NCBI RefSeq assembly: GCF_000238335.3 | Contig: NZ_AHCB03000007.1 | Span: 1 to 64,000, forward strand | Length of the DNA stretch: 64,000 bases | Direction of reading: 5' to 3' | Origin: Pseudoalteromonas marina | Lineage (GTDB): Bacteria > Pseudomonadota > Gammaproteobacteria > Enterobacterales > Alteromonadaceae | The notes under the pieces: generated by a model | The model's database searches: none | The model's input: only the letters and a program-made list of their open reading frames with translations | What the model was told of the DNA's origin: nothing | Part shown: piece by piece, positions 63,304 through 64,000 of the stretch | How positions within the stretch are numbered: position 1 is the stretch's first letter | Layout of the letters: the number at the start of each line of letters is the position of its first letter | Program-made: the position numbers and the translations under genes

Positions 63304-64000
63304 TTAATTAGCTTGGGCTTTATAAGCGTTTGCATTTTTAATGCTGTCAAAATCGTTAAAGCGCACATTGTGTTGTTGCATCACTTTAAGTATTTTTTCA
63401 CTTAGCATTTGGCGTAAATAAAATGGCTGATTTGGTACAAAGTGATGAATAGTGTGCGTTTTACCAAAATTAAAACAAAACAAGTGAAACGGCATAAATA
63501 AACGGCTTGTTAGTACATGAGTTTGCTCTAGCATGTTATTAACGCCGCCATAGTAATGCATGCTTGATGTGACAAAATTAAGCGAACTTGAACGCACTAT
63601 ATTAGGCAGAATTAACACAATCATCATAAATTCAAACACATTTAAAACCTCTAACGCTAGTGCCGGAGTGCTTGCTTCAATGGGTACAAAAAAGTTAACT
63701 GTGTGAAATATAATTACGCTATACAAAATAATGAAGTATGTTGTTGTTACTGGAAAGCCCGCATTAAATACGCTAAAAAAACTAAACCCTTTAATTTCTT
63801 TACTAAAACGTTTGGTATTAATAACTAAACCGAGTAAACCGTCCACAATAACAAGCGCACGCATAAATGGATTTTTAATGCCATTGCCCACTAAGCGTTC
63901 TTCGAGATCTTGCTCCGTACCTGATGTTTTATGATGATGTAAATGCATTTTGCGGCGATACCATGGGCTAATGGTATTTGGCCTCATTAACCAAACAGTT
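63304..64000 (-). CDS. Fatty-acid-desaturase-like membrane protein (partial, start outside window)
   Basis: At least 231 residues are visible and the frame is open through the window edge, so the N-terminus is missing; an internal ATG at 63987 is unlikely to be the start. Two of the three His boxes are present: RKMHLHHHKTSG (HxxHH type) and THTIHHFVPNQP (HxxHH). The first box must lie outside. Several membrane helices. Members insert double bonds or hydroxylate lipids using a di-iron centre; substrate unknown. Confidence 0.82.
   Translation of the reverse strand, partial: TVWLMRPNTISPWYRRKMHLHHHKTSGTEQDLEERLVGNGIKNPFMRALVIVDGLLGLVINTKRFSKEIKGFSFFSVFNAGFPVTTTYFIILYSVIIFHTVNFFVPIEASTPALALEVLNVFEFMMIVLILPNIVRSSSLNFVTSSMHYYGGVNNMLEQTHVLTSRLFMPFHLFCFNFGKTHTIHHFVPNQPFYLRQMLSEKILKVMQQHNVRFNDFDSIKNANAYKAQAN

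Overview
The window looks like a chromosomal segment of a marine gammaproteobacterium, most likely Pseudoalteromonas or a close Alteromonadales relative. This rests on AT-rich DNA, Vibrio-type PomAB sodium stators, the order xseB-ispA-dxs, the run nrdR-ribD-ribE-ribBX-ribH-nusB-thiL-pgpA, and many exported peptidases and sensor proteins. The genus is inferred from recognised protein resemblance and gene order; no search was run.

Layout. At 1-160 there is a strong minus-strand promoter of rRNA-operon type whose transcript leaves the window to the left. Positions 350-9840 carry housekeeping genes: cnoX, an exported M20 amidohydrolase, topB, pomB-pomA and xseB-ispA-dxs. Positions 10037-15279 hold a duplicated propeller lipoprotein facing a large propeller/GGDEF sensor. 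Positions 15316-21251 are a minus-strand riboflavin/NusB/thiamine/lipid operon. glyA (21349-22605) and the threonine operon thrABC with an intact thrL attenuator (22874-27715) follow. Positions 27760-39347 mix signalling (response regulator, histidine kinase, HDOD protein, chemoreceptor), rdgC, and exported peptidases (M49-like, DPP IV). Positions 39399-45620 hold an M17 aminopeptidase, a LexA-controlled dinB, a 58-residue membrane protein, a thioesterase, tas and a solute-binding protein.

Positions 45640-51162 form a compact minus-strand phosphorelay operon: NtrC-type regulator, a 69-residue stand-alone phosphoacceptor (DHp) protein, a CHASE3 kinase, a single-domain receiver and a three-receiver hybrid kinase, with a fumarylacetoacetase-family enzyme at the end. 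Nudix and aldehyde dehydrogenase genes follow.

Positions 54163-56217 are the most unusual part: an integron-type gene-cassette array without any visible integrase (a CALIN). It has five short plus-strand genes, each followed by an attC-like palindrome. The R'' box at the end of a cassette is the reverse complement of that same cassette's first bases, exactly or nearly so for cassettes 1-4, as expected if each had once been a circle. The last attC is cut by a remnant of an IS3-family element. The cassette proteins are a TonB C-terminal-domain protein, three small membrane proteins and one unrecognised protein.

The right end (56437-64000) returns to ordinary genes: an EEP-fold membrane protein, an RcnB-like His-rich protein, a DUF2805-type protein, a solute-binding protein, a TonB-dependent receptor, a GFA-family protein, a second M20 amidohydrolase and a fatty-acid-desaturase-like gene cut by the window edge.
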